Of a stretch of DNA of 64,000 bases, positions 38,002 through 46,649 are shown piece by piece. Under the pieces are notes generated by a model. That model was not told the DNA's origin. It saw only the letters and a list, made by a program, of their open reading frames with translations, and did not search any database. The translations under genes and the position numbers were made by a program. Source of the stretch: Tistlia consotensis USBA 355. Lineage in GTDB: Bacteria; Pseudomonadota; Alphaproteobacteria; Kiloniellales; DSM-21159. How positions within the stretch are numbered: the stretch's first letter is position 1; each line of letters opens with the position of its first letter. The stretch is taken from NCBI RefSeq assembly GCF_900177295.1, contig NZ_FWZX01000029.1, forward strand, positions 1 to 64,000, read 5' to 3'.

Positions 38002-39396
38002 TCAGGCCTCGGCCAGCGCCGAGGGCGCCGGCCGGGCCGCCTGTCCCGGTGACGGGAACAGCACCTCGAGCCGCAGCCCCGGCCGGTTGTCGAGCAGGCG
38101 GATCTCGGCGTCGTGCAGCAGCGCGATCGAGCGGGCGATGCTGAGGCCCAGGCCGTTGCCGCGCGTCGAGCGGCTGCGGTCGAGCCGGTAGAAGCGCTTG
38201 AAGACCAGCTCGCGCTCGGCCTCGGGGATGCCCGGCCCGTCGTCGGCGACGGCCAGCAGCGGCCGGCCGCCGCGCCGCGCCAGCTCCAGCGACAGGCTGG
38301 CGCCCGGCGGCGTGTGCTCGATCGCGTTCTCCAGCGCGTTGGCGGCCATCTGGGTCAGCAGCGCCCGGTCGCCGCGCACCGTCAGGCCGGCGGCGATCGT
38401 CGAGGCGAAGCGCTTGCCGGCCTCGCTGGCCACGGCCTCGTAGGTCTCGGCGAGCTCGGCGGCGAGCGCCGAGAGGTCGACCGGCAGGAAGCTGGCGCGC
38501 GTCGTCCCGGAATCGATCTGGCCGATGCGCAGCAGGGCGTCGAAGGTGGCGAGCAGCTGGTCGACCTCGTCGAGCGCCGCCACGACCAGGCGGTCGCGGC
38601 GTTCCGGCCCGGGGTCCTCGAAGCGCAGCGCCTCCAGCCGGTTGTGGACCCGGGTCAGCGGCGTGCGCAGGTCGTGGGCGATGCCGCTGGAGACCATCTC
38701 GACGTCCTGGGTCAGGGCCTCGATGCCGTCGAGCATAGCGTTGATGTTGCCGGACAGCCGGTCGAACTCGTCGCCGGTGCCGTGCAGCGGGATCCGGGTC
38801 GCGACCCCGCCGTCGCGGATCCGCTCGGTCGCCCGCGCGATGCCGTCGATCCGGCGCAGCACCATGACCGCCATCATCCAGCCGCAGATCAGCGCAAGCG
38901 GCACCGCGATGGCGAAGGTCCAGCTGGTGCCGTTGCGCACCAGCGCCGTGGTGTCGTGCAGCAGCTCGGAGTTGACCGCCACCGCCAGCAGCATGCCGTT
39001 CCCGAGGCCGACCGCCTTGGCGATCATCGGCTCGTCGTCGTCGAGCGCGCTGTACTCGAACCAGCCGGCGCGGCCGGGCAGCGCCGTCATGCTGCCGGCG
39101 AGCAGGCCCTGCCCGCCCCGGCTCAGGCCGTAGAGGAAGCCGGTGTCCTGGAAGTTCGGCGTCCGGGCGTCGAGCTCGACCGCCAGCGCCGCCAGGCCCT
39201 TGGCCTGCTCGAGCTGGCGCAGGCGCACGATCTCCCGCTCGACGTCGCCGCGCAGGTCGCGCTCGATGTACCAGACCGCGGCGGTGCCGCCGGCCAGCAG
39301 CAGCGAGACCACGCCGACGACGAACAGGCCGACGTAGACGATGGTCAGCCGGAACGAGGCCGAGGAGAGGATCTTAGCCGGCTGGCGCAAGGACAT
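38002..39396 (-). CDS. Two-component sensor histidine kinase
   Basis: 464 residues. Two membrane helices (about 16-44 and 160-181) enclose a periplasmic domain of about 115 residues. A HAMP linker (about 182-232) leads to the H-box with His241 (SSGIAHDLRTPLTRVHNRLEAL). The ATPase domain shows N-box AANALENAIEHT, G1 VADDGPGIPEAE and G2 STRGNGLGLSIAR. It overlaps the upstream response regulator by 23 bases, so the pair is coupled. The signal is unknown; the sensor domain has no recognised fold. Confidence 0.92.
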   Translation of the reverse strand: MSLRQPAKILSSASFRLTIVYVGLFVVGVVSLLLAGGTAAVWYIERDLRGDVEREIVRLRQLEQAKGLAALAVELDARTPNFQDTGFLYGLSRGGQGLLAGSMTALPGRAGWFEYSALDDDEPMIAKAVGLGNGMLLAVAVNSELLHDTTALVRNGTSWTFAIAVPLALICGWMMAVMVLRRIDGIARATERIRDGGVATRIPLHGTGDEFDRLSGNINAMLDGIEALTQDVEMVSSGIAHDLRTPLTRVHNRLEALRFEDPGPERRDRLVVAALDEVDQLLATFDALLRIGQIDSGTTRASFLPVDLSALAAELAETYEAVASEAGKRFASTIAAGLTVRGDRALLTQMAANALENAIEHTPPGASLSLELARRGGRPLLAVADDGPGIPEAERELVFKRFYRLDRSRSTRGNGLGLSIARSIALLHDAEIRLLDNRPGLRLEVLFPSPGQAARPAPSALAEA

Positions 39397-40051
39397 AGCC
39401 GGCTCCCCTGACGGTCCGGATCAGCTCCTCGGCGAAGGGTCGGTCGACCTTGGCGCGCAGCCGGCTCATGTGGGTCTCGACGACGCTGGTCTTGGGCTCG
39501 AAATTGTACTCCCAGACGTGCTCCAGCAGCATCGTGCGCGTGACGACCTCGCCGGCGTGCTGCATCAGGTACTCGAGCAGCCGGTACTCGCGCGGCTGCA
39601 GCTCGATCGTCTGGCCGCCGCGCTGGACCTGGCGGGTCAGGCGGTTGAGCGTCAGGTCGCCGACCGACAGCTCGGCATCTGGCTGGTTGAGCGGCCGCCG
39701 CCGGACCAGGGCGCGCAGCCGCGCGGTCAGCTCCGAGAAGGCGAAGGGCTTGACCAGGTAGTCGTCGCCGCCGGCGTCGAGCCCGGTCACCCGGTGGTCC
39801 AGGCTGCTCAGGGCGCTGAGGAACAGCACCGGCGCCTCGACCCCGGATTCGCGCAGCAGCTTGACGACCTGCAGGCCGTCCATGCCGGGCAGCAGCCGGT
39901 CCAGGACCAGCACGTCGTACTGGCCGTCGCTGGCCAGGAACAGGCCGTCGCGGCCAGTCGCCGCGTGGTCGACCAAGTCGCCGCGCTCGCGCAGCCCGCG
40001 CACGATGTAGTCCGCCGTGTCGGCGTCGTCCTCGATCAGCAGCACTTTCAC
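39374..40051 (-). CDS. OmpR/PhoB-family response regulator
   Basis: 225 residues. Receiver domain with phospho-acceptor Asp51 (VLVLDRLLPGMDGLQV), acidic pair in LLIEDDADTADYIV, and Lys in DYLVKPFAFSEL. The C-terminal winged helix (about 130-223) ends with TRTMLLEHVWEYNFEPKTSVVETHMSRLRAKV, typical of OmpR-type DNA binding. Cognate kinase is the overlapping downstream gene. Targets cannot be inferred from this window. Confidence 0.94.
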   Translation of the reverse strand: MKVLLIEDDADTADYIVRGLRERGDLVDHAATGRDGLFLASDGQYDVLVLDRLLPGMDGLQVVKLLRESGVEAPVLFLSALSSLDHRVTGLDAGGDDYLVKPFAFSELTARLRALVRRRPLNQPDAELSVGDLTLNRLTRQVQRGGQTIELQPREYRLLEYLMQHAGEVVTRTMLLEHVWEYNFEPKTSVVETHMSRLRAKVDRPFAEELIRTVRGAGYVLAPAG

Positions 40052-40091
40052 GGTCGGGGTCGGTCCCTCGGGTCGTTTCCGTCCGGGCGCA

Positions 40092-41837
40092 CTATCCCCC
40101 GAGCAGCGCGAAGGTGTCGACGTTCACGGCGTCGCGGCAGCCCGGCATCTCGATGTGCAGGGCATGCCAGACCGCGAAGAACAGCAGCTGCCAGCGCAGG
40201 CCGGCCGTCTCGCGCCGGGCCTCCCGGAACAGCCGGCCGGCGTCGAGCTCCGGCAGGTGGAGCCGGAGCGCCCGGTTGTCGGCGAGCAGGCCGGCCAGGC
40301 GCCGGGCGCTGCGCTCCATCCAGTGGGCGACCGGCACCGTGAAGCCGCGCTTGCGGTCGAAGGCACCGGCCTCCGGCGCCTCGCGCTGCAGCCAGGTCTT
40401 GAGCAGCAGCTTGCCGGTCCCGCCGGACAGCCGGAGCCGGTCCGGCAGGCCCAGGCCGAACTGCAGCACCTCGCGGTCGAGGAAGGGCGTGCGCCCCTCC
40501 AGGCCGTGCGCCATCAGGCAGTTGTCCAGGCGCAGCAGCAGCTTGGCCGGCAGCGTCTCGGCGAGGTCGCGGAGCTGCCGGGCGACCAGGCGCGACGGGC
40601 CGGGCCCGCCCCCGGCCGGACGGAAGGCGCTGCGCTCCGGGACCGGCGCGAAGGACTCGCGGCCGCGCAGCCGCCGCAGCCAGCTGCGCAGCCAGCTCTG
40701 GCGATAGCGGCCGTAGCCGGCGAAGACCTCGTCGCCGCCCTCACCGCACAGCACGACCTTGAGCGACTGCGCGGCGGTCTCGGCCAGCTTCCAGGTCGGC
40801 AGGGCCGCATAGTCGGCGACCGGATCCTCCATGTAGGCGGCGACCCGCGGCAGATAGGTCCAGCAGTCGGCCTCGGTGAAGGTCAGCGCCTGGTGCTCGC
40901 TGCCGAAGCGCTGGGCGAGGCGGCGCGCCCGCTCCGGCTCGGCATCCCCCCCCTTGCCCCCGCGCGGGCCGACGTCGAAGCCGATCGTGAAGGACTGGAT
41001 CGGCGGCAGGCCGAGCTTGGCGTGGGCGACCAGGATCGCCGAGGAATCGACGCCGCCCGACAGGAACAGGCCGTAGGGCACGTCGGCCCGGCAGTGCAGC
41101 CGGACGCTGTCCAGCAGGACCTCGTCGAGCTGCACCAGGGCCGATGCCCGGCTCGGCGGCGGGCTCCGCCGCGGCAGGGCCAGGGCCGGCAGCCGGCTCT
41201 CGGCCCGGCGGCCGCCGGCGATCGTCACCAGCTCGCCGGGCAGGACGCGCCGGACGCCGGCGAGCAGCGCGTCCTCGCCCAGGCAGTAGCCGCGCGCCAG
41301 CCAGTCCTGCAGCGGGCCGTCGGCGACCCGGGCGACGGCCAGCCCGGCCTGCACGAAGGCCTTGGGCGAGGAGGCGAAGGCGACGCCCTGGGGAAGGTCG
41401 AGAAGGTAGAGCGGCTTGATGCCGAAGCGGTCGCGATGCAGGACCAGCAGGTCGCGCACGGGGTCGTGCAGCGCGAAGGCGAACATGCCGCGCAGCCGCT
41501 CGAACCCCTCCGGCCCGAAGGTCTCGTAGACCGCCAGGATCACCTCGGTATCGCAGAGGGTGCGGAAGCGGTAGCCCGGCAGCGCCGCCCGCAGCTCGGG
41601 CGCGTTGTAGATCTCGCCGTTGTAGCTGATCACCGTACCGGCCGCCGAGGACATCGGCTGGGCGCCGCCGGCGAGGTCGACGATCGACAGGCGGGCATGG
41701 CCGAGGCCGACCGGCCCCTGGGTCCAGAGGTCCGCGGCGTCGGGCCCGCGCGAATGCAGCGCCTCCGTCATGCGTTGCAGGACCCGGCGGTCAACCGCCC
41801 TGCCCTCGGCCATGAACAGGCCAGCCACTCCGCACAT
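40092..41837 (-). CDS. asnB: Asparagine synthase (glutamine-hydrolysing), AsnB family
   Basis: 581 residues. N-terminal class II glutaminase with Cys at residue 2 (MCGVAGLF) and GEIYNAPELR. C-terminal synthetase has the ATP pyrophosphatase loop LFLSGGVDSSAILV and LCGEGGDEVFAGYGRYRQS. The C-terminal WHALHIE-type element is frequent in AsnB copies tied to cell-surface or amidation chemistry, so it may be an amidotransferase other than true asparagine synthesis. A run of eight G on the coding strand (40946-40953) lies within a Gly-rich insertion. Downstream of mprF, about 200 bases away. Confidence 0.85.
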   Translation of the reverse strand: MCGVAGLFMAEGRAVDRRVLQRMTEALHSRGPDAADLWTQGPVGLGHARLSIVDLAGGAQPMSSAAGTVISYNGEIYNAPELRAALPGYRFRTLCDTEVILAVYETFGPEGFERLRGMFAFALHDPVRDLLVLHRDRFGIKPLYLLDLPQGVAFASSPKAFVQAGLAVARVADGPLQDWLARGYCLGEDALLAGVRRVLPGELVTIAGGRRAESRLPALALPRRSPPPSRASALVQLDEVLLDSVRLHCRADVPYGLFLSGGVDSSAILVAHAKLGLPPIQSFTIGFDVGPRGGKGGDAEPERARRLAQRFGSEHQALTFTEADCWTYLPRVAAYMEDPVADYAALPTWKLAETAAQSLKVVLCGEGGDEVFAGYGRYRQSWLRSWLRRLRGRESFAPVPERSAFRPAGGGPGPSRLVARQLRDLAETLPAKLLLRLDNCLMAHGLEGRTPFLDREVLQFGLGLPDRLRLSGGTGKLLLKTWLQREAPEAGAFDRKRGFTVPVAHWMERSARRLAGLLADNRALRLHLPELDAGRLFREARRETAGLRWQLLFFAVWHALHIEMPGCRDAVNVDTFALLGG

Positions 41838-42008
41838 GCCGCGCGCACCCCGGTCGCCACGGTCCTGGGTTGCGCTCCCGGACCCTTGGGCCGGGCGGCG
41901 GACCGACGTCGAGGACCGTGGCAGGGCGAGCGACCGGTACGCCCCGTCACGGCGGGCCGTGCCGGGACCGGCACTATCGGCCGCGGCAGCTTACCGGAGC
42001 CGCGCAGC

Positions 42009-42030
42009 CACTTTACAAATCGGTAAAGTG
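42009..42030. promoter_or_regulatory. Perfect 8+6+8 dyad between mprF and asnB
   Basis: CACTTTAC (42009-42016) and GTAAAGTG (42023-42030) are perfect inverted repeats around a 6-base AT-rich centre, unusual in this GC-rich region. No T-run follows, so a terminator is less likely than an operator for asnB, whose ATG is 170 bases downstream. The binding protein is unknown. A second GC-rich palindrome sits at 41959-41974. Confidence 0.4.
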
Positions 42031-42044
42031 AACGGATGCCCGCG

Positions 42045-44696
42045 TCAGCGCCTGGCCAGGCCGCTCCAGCCGCCGGCGATCAGCGCCGCGGCGTCGGCCA
42101 GGGCCGGCGCCAGCCCGAGGCTCGGCGTCAGCACGTAGACCGACTCCCAGTCGGGATCGAACTTCTCCTTGTAGGCCCGCAGGCCGGCGAAGTTGTAGAA
42201 GCGCGCGCCATGCCGGGCGATCGAGCCGGCGACCTGGCTCCACAGCGGCGCCAGCCGGTGCGCCGGCAGGCCGCTCAGCACCGCCATGCCCAGGCTGAAG
42301 CGGCGATAGCCCTGCTGCTGCGCCCACAGCAGGATCTCGGCGAACAGGAAGTCCATGGTGCAGTTCGGCGCCGCCGACCCGTAGCGCATCAGGTCGATCG
42401 AGACCTGCTGACGGCCGCCGGCGAGCCAGAGGTTGGCGAAGGCGACGATCCGGCCCTCGTTGCGCGCCACCGCGACCGGCGTGCGGGCGAGGTAGCCCTC
42501 GTCGAAGAAGCCGAGCGAGAAGCGCTTCTCGCGGGTGCCGCGCTCCACCAGCCACTGGTCGGAGACGAGCCGGAGCTCGGGCAGCGCCGCGACCAGCCGC
42601 TCGCCCTCGAGCACCTCGAAGGTCGTGCCCTCGCGTTCCGCCCGGCTGCGGGCGTTGCGCAGGTCCGCGCGGCGCCGTCCGGCCAGGCTGAAGCCGGCGA
42701 GGTCGATGTAGGCGATCTCGCCGAACTTGCTGGGATGCAGGCCGAGGTCCAGCAGCGGCGGCAGGTCGCGCGCCGAGACCTCGTAGAAGACCGCGCGCCC
42801 GGCGTTGCGGTCGACCAGGTCGCGGAAATCCCAGAGCAGCTCCGGCCAGAGCTCGCGCGGGCCGACCGGCGGCCCCATGGCGATCCAGCTGCGTCCGTGC
42901 ACGGCGTACATGACGAAGGCCTGGCGGCCGCGGTCGAACAGCAGCGCCTTGTCGCCGGTCAGCGCCAGGTGCGCGGCGGCGCTCGGCGAGTCGCGCACGA
43001 TGCGCTCGGCCTCGGCCAGCTCCGCGGCGCCGGCCAGCGACGGCAGGGCGCGGGACGGCCGCAGCAGGTGCCAGCCGGCGAAGAGCAGCGCCACCACCGT
43101 CGCCGCCAGGGTCGCCCGCAGCGCGCGCGGCGCGTCGGCGTGCAGCGCGACCTGCCACCACAGCTGGTCGGCGTACTCGATGTGCCGGAACGCGAAGAGC
43201 AGCAGCCAGAGGGTCGCCAGCAGGCCGGCGACGACCGCCAGGGTCCAGCGCCAGCCGAAGCGCTCGTCGAGCAGCGAGGCCCGGCGGTAGAACTCCCGCC
43301 CGCAGGGCGCCAGCAGCAGCAGGAAGAGGGCCAGCACCGTCGCCTCTTCCCAGTCGAAGCCCTTGAGCAGCGAGGCCGCCGCGCCGACCGGCAGCAGCAC
43401 CAGGGTCAGGCGCCAGGCCAGGCGCAGCCGCCGCGCCAGGCCGCGGGCCAGGATCAGCAGGCCGACGCCGATCAGGCTGCCGAGCAGGTGCGAGGTCTCG
43501 ATCAGGGCCTCCGGGACCAGCCGCGCCAGCTCCGCCATCCGCGAGTGGATCGCCGGGGTCGCGCCCGAGGCCAGCAGCACCAGGCCGGCGACGAAGACCA
43601 GGGTCGCCGCCACGCTCGGCGCCAGGCTGCTCAGCAGCCGGCCGGCGTCGGCCAGCGGCAGCAGGGCCTGGCCGAAGGCGCGGCGCAGCTCGAAGACCAT
43701 CAGCAGCAGCCCGCCCAGGGTCAGCGGCAGCAGGTAGTAGACGCCGCGGTAGGCGATCAGCGCGCCGACCACCGCGGTCAGCTGTTGGTCGGCCGGCGAC
43801 AGCAGCAGCAGCACGGCGCCGTCGAAGACCCCGAGGCCGCCGGGCACGTGGCTGATCACGCCGGCGATGGTCGAGAGCACGAAGATTCCGAGCAGCAGGG
43901 GATAGCTGACGTGCAGGCCGGCCGGCAGCAGCAGCCAGAGGCAGCCGGCGGCGGCGCCGATGTCGACGATCGCCAGGACGATCTGGATCGTCGTCAGGCC
44001 GAGCGGCGTCGGCGGGAAGCTATGGCCGAACAGCCTCAGCTCACGGCGCGTCCGGTCGCTCCAGATCAGGTAGGCCAGCACGGCCGCCAGCAGGGCGCCG
44101 CCGATGGCGCGCCAGGCGCCCTCCGAGAGCGAGGCCAGGCCGGCGGCGATGCCCGGCTCGATGACCAGCACGCCGCCAATCATCGTGCCGAGGCCGAGGC
44201 CGAAGGTGACGCCGAAGAACAGCTGGACCTTGACCACGTCGGCCAGCGACAGGCCCTCGGCGGCGTAGAGCCGGTAGCGGATGCCGCCGCCGATCAGCCC
44301 GGCGAAGCCGGTCGAGTGGGCGACCGACTGGGCGATGAAGGAGACCGCGGCGACCCGCCGGTAGGGCAAGGCCTGGCCGATGTGGCGCAGGCCCCAGTAG
44401 TCGTAGCCGGTCAGGGCGAAGTAGCTGAGCAGCGACAGCCCGGTCGCGAAGGTCAGCTGGTGCGCGCTCATGCGGCCCAGCTCGCGGGCCAGCTGGTGGT
44501 AGCGGAAGTGGGCGAAGACGCCGTGCAGCAGCCAGATCGCGGCGCCCAGCGTGACCGCCCCGATCAGGAACGGCAGGACGGTACGCAGGCGCTGCAGCAG
44601 GGACGGTGGCACGTCCGCTGCGACCTCCGTCGGCTCGGGCTCGGCGACGCCCCCCGCGTCGGCAGAGCCCCTGGTATCCTCGGCAATGCCCCTCAA
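42045..44696 (-). CDS. mprF: Bifunctional phosphatidylglycerol lysyltransferase/flippase MprF (LpiA)
   Basis: 883 residues. The N-terminal two thirds hold about 14 membrane helices (flippase, UPF0104-like: GFAGLIGGGIRYRLYAAEGL, GVISHVPGGLGVFDG). The C-terminal third is the cytosolic DUF2156/GNAT-like synthetase (ALTGDKALLF, FVMYAVHGRSWIAMGPPVG, GLHPSKFGEIAYIDL, APNCTMDFLFAEILLWAQQQGYRRFSLGMAVLSGL). It transfers lysine (or alanine) from tRNA to phosphatidylglycerol and flips the product, masking negative surface charge against cationic peptides. It starts 3 bases after the acvB stop, so the pair is one operon. Confidence 0.95.
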   Translation of the reverse strand: MRGIAEDTRGSADAGGVAEPEPTEVAADVPPSLLQRLRTVLPFLIGAVTLGAAIWLLHGVFAHFRYHQLARELGRMSAHQLTFATGLSLLSYFALTGYDYWGLRHIGQALPYRRVAAVSFIAQSVAHSTGFAGLIGGGIRYRLYAAEGLSLADVVKVQLFFGVTFGLGLGTMIGGVLVIEPGIAAGLASLSEGAWRAIGGALLAAVLAYLIWSDRTRRELRLFGHSFPPTPLGLTTIQIVLAIVDIGAAAGCLWLLLPAGLHVSYPLLLGIFVLSTIAGVISHVPGGLGVFDGAVLLLLSPADQQLTAVVGALIAYRGVYYLLPLTLGGLLLMVFELRRAFGQALLPLADAGRLLSSLAPSVAATLVFVAGLVLLASGATPAIHSRMAELARLVPEALIETSHLLGSLIGVGLLILARGLARRLRLAWRLTLVLLPVGAAASLLKGFDWEEATVLALFLLLLAPCGREFYRRASLLDERFGWRWTLAVVAGLLATLWLLLFAFRHIEYADQLWWQVALHADAPRALRATLAATVVALLFAGWHLLRPSRALPSLAGAAELAEAERIVRDSPSAAAHLALTGDKALLFDRGRQAFVMYAVHGRSWIAMGPPVGPRELWPELLWDFRDLVDRNAGRAVFYEVSARDLPPLLDLGLHPSKFGEIAYIDLAGFSLAGRRRADLRNARSRAEREGTTFEVLEGERLVAALPELRLVSDQWLVERGTREKRFSLGFFDEGYLARTPVAVARNEGRIVAFANLWLAGGRQQVSIDLMRYGSAAPNCTMDFLFAEILLWAQQQGYRRFSLGMAVLSGLPAHRLAPLWSQVAGSIARHGARFYNFAGLRAYKEKFDPDWESVYVLTPSLGLAPALADAAALIAGGWSGLARR

Positions 44697-44699
44697 GCC

Positions 44700-46037
44700 C
44701 TAACCCCGCTTGTCGAGCCCTGCCAGAATGCGCGCCGCCAGGGCCTCGTAATCGCCGTCGAAATGGTGGCCACCGTCGGTCACGATCCGCTCAGCGCTGT
44801 CGAAATACCTGTTTCGACAGAGGCTGTCCTCTTCTTCCCGGCCCATGAAGCATTGGACCCTGCCGGGGGCGAGCCGGTCCAGTGCCGGTTCGATGGGGCT
44901 GCCCCCCGCGGCGTCGATGCCGAGCCACCCTTCGACCTCGATCTTGAAGTGGGCCGAGGGACCGAGCCCGAGCAGCGAGACCTGGACGACGGCCGAGCGA
45001 TCGGTCGCCGGCAGGTCGGCGATCACCGCGGGCAGAATGTCGGCGCCGAAGGAATAGCCGATCAGCAGCACCCGGTCGACCGCCCAGGCCTTGCGATAAT
45101 GCCGCAGCACGCGCGACAGGTCGGCCGCGACCGTCGCGGGCGTCTTCTCGCTCCAGAAATAGCGCAGGCTGTCCCAGCCGACCGCGGCGACGCCGCGCTT
45201 CGCGAGGATCTCGGCGATCTGCTTGTCCAGGTCGCGCCAGCCGCCGTCGCCGGAGAAGACCACCGCGAGCGCGCGCGGCCGGCCCTGGCTGGGCAGCGCG
45301 ACCAGCGGCAGGTCCGACAGAGGCCCGTCGCCGTCCCGGCCGGCCTGACCCTCTTGGATCGCCGCGACCAGCCCGCCGCCCGCGTCGGCCCGGGCATCGA
45401 GCCAGCCCGGGAGATCGGCCTGCAGCGCATAGCCGAAGCCGGCGTCCCGGCGCTCGGCCCGTGCGCCGGGACAGAACGGCAGCCGGCCGGGCAGCGCCGC
45501 GTCCGGCGCGATCGCGGCCGCCCCGGCGACGGTCGCGGCCGGCGCCTGGGCCAGGGCGACCTCGGCCAGCAGGCCGCCGAGCCCGCGCCCGGCGAGCACC
45601 GGGGAATGGTAGCTGGCGGCTCCGGCCCGGCGGCGCAGCGCCTTGCTGAGCGCCTCGATGTCGGAGACCAGGTAGATGCACTCGCCCTGCTCCGCGGCCT
45701 GGGCGCGCGCCAGGGTCGCGGCGCCGTCGAGGCCGACCACCGCATAGCCGGCCGCCGCAACCGCCCGGGCATCCTCCTCGTCCGTGGCCGACCACCCGGC
45801 CCCCTCGGAGAAGAGGAAGACCAGGCCGTCGTCGACCGCCGCCTCGTTGTAGAGGCGCAGGTCGGCCAGGCGGCCGTCGCTGTCCCGGGACGGCGCCGCC
45901 GCCGCGGGCAGAGGGAGCAGGAAGGCCGTCGCCAGGAAGGCCAGCAGAAGATCGCGCAATCGGGTCGACCGGAAGGCTGCGTCGTCGGTCAACCGGGATG
46001 GTGCGATCGCCGCAGAGCTCGCCGGGCAGACTGCCAC
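44700..46037 (-). CDS. acvB: AcvB/VirJ-family periplasmic protein, probable aminoacyl-phosphatidylglycerol hydrolase
   Basis: 445 residues with a signal peptide (about 28-48; LLLAFLATAFLLPLPAAAA). An N-terminal hydrolase-like domain is followed by the VirJ domain: LAVVFSGDGGWRDLDKQIAEILAKRGVAAVGWDSLRYFWSEKTP, RVLLIGYSFGADILPAVI (Ser nucleophile) and DGGHHFDGDYEALAARIL (His). AcvB proteins hydrolyse lysyl-phosphatidylglycerol, opposing MprF, and keep lipid levels in check. Here acvB precedes mprF, whereas rhizobial order is lpiA then acvB. The GTG start at 46037 is uncertain. Confidence 0.88.
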   Translation of the reverse strand: MAVCPASSAAIAPSRLTDDAAFRSTRLRDLLLAFLATAFLLPLPAAAAPSRDSDGRLADLRLYNEAAVDDGLVFLFSEGAGWSATDEEDARAVAAAGYAVVGLDGAATLARAQAAEQGECIYLVSDIEALSKALRRRAGAASYHSPVLAGRGLGGLLAEVALAQAPAATVAGAAAIAPDAALPGRLPFCPGARAERRDAGFGYALQADLPGWLDARADAGGGLVAAIQEGQAGRDGDGPLSDLPLVALPSQGRPRALAVVFSGDGGWRDLDKQIAEILAKRGVAAVGWDSLRYFWSEKTPATVAADLSRVLRHYRKAWAVDRVLLIGYSFGADILPAVIADLPATDRSAVVQVSLLGLGPSAHFKIEVEGWLGIDAAGGSPIEPALDRLAPGRVQCFMGREEEDSLCRNRYFDSAERIVTDGGHHFDGDYEALAARILAGLDKRG

Positions 46038-46084
46038 CCTCGCCCGGGCCCGCGCGAGGGCGATAGCGTCGCAGGCAGGCCCCC

Positions 46085-46113
46085 TTGCCGATTCCTGCGC
46101 CCGCTCACAGAAT
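46085..46113 (+). promoter_or_regulatory. Candidate promoter of the cytochrome pair
   Basis: TTGCCG (46085-46090), 17 bases, CAGAAT (46108-46113), about 70 bases before the cytochrome c' ATG. Spacing is ideal and both hexamers match at four positions or so. Confidence 0.4.
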
Positions 46114-46184
46114 CGTCAGTCCGGGGCGCGGCGGAGCCCATGGTACCGTCTCCGCGCCTTAACCAACGGGAGGAGATCCGGACG

Positions 46185-46643
46185 ATGCGACGCCTGTCCC
46201 TCGCGCTGCTCAGCGCGCTGCTGCTGACCGCTTCGGGGGCCGCCATCGCGGCCGACTCGCCGAAGGACCTCGTGGAGTACCGCCAGAAGATCATGGACGC
46301 CCTCGGCGGCCACACCGGGGCGATCGCCTCCATCGTCAAGCAGCAGGTCTCCTACGACCAGATCCAGGCCAACGCCGAGGCCATCGCGGTGACCGCGCCG
46401 CTGGTCCGCGACATCTTCCCGGAGAACTCCGGTCCGCTGGACTACGCCAAGACCAACGCCCTGCCGGCGATCTGGGACAAGCCCGACGACTTCAAGAAGG
46501 CGGTCGAGAAGTTCGAGGCCGCCGCCGCCGCCTTCCCGGCCGCCGCCAAGACCGGCGACAAGGCGAAGATCCTCGCCGCCTTCAAGGAGCTCGGCGGCTC
46601 CTGCGGCAACTGCCACGAGCACTTCCGCGCCAAGCAGCAATAG
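46185..46643 (+). CDS. Cytochrome c' (periplasmic, four-helix bundle)
   Basis: 152 residues. Signal peptide at about 1-22 (MRRLSLALLSALLLTASGAAIAA), then an all-helical body. The haem is attached at the C-terminal CGNCH (about 140-144), the normal cytochrome c' position, followed by HFRAKQQ. Such proteins bind NO or CO, or transfer electrons. The GGGAGGAG ribosome site is strong. The adjacent diheme cytochrome starts 6 bases later, so they are probably cotranscribed and may be partners. Confidence 0.92.
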   Translation: MRRLSLALLSALLLTASGAAIAADSPKDLVEYRQKIMDALGGHTGAIASIVKQQVSYDQIQANAEAIAVTAPLVRDIFPENSGPLDYAKTNALPAIWDKPDDFKKAVEKFEAAAAAFPAAAKTGDKAKILAAFKELGGSCGNCHEHFRAKQQ

Positions 46644-46649
46644 GCCGGC

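Noticed and set aside
40946-40953. Run of eight G (coding strand) inside asnB, possibly phase-variable
   Set aside because: It lies in a Gly-rich coding insertion, the frame is intact on both sides, and such runs arise by chance in very GC-rich genes.
42036-46184. A 1535-residue plus-strand frame opposite mprF and acvB
   Set aside because: It is a mirror frame of two well-supported genes. Only its last 152 codons (cytochrome c') are coding.
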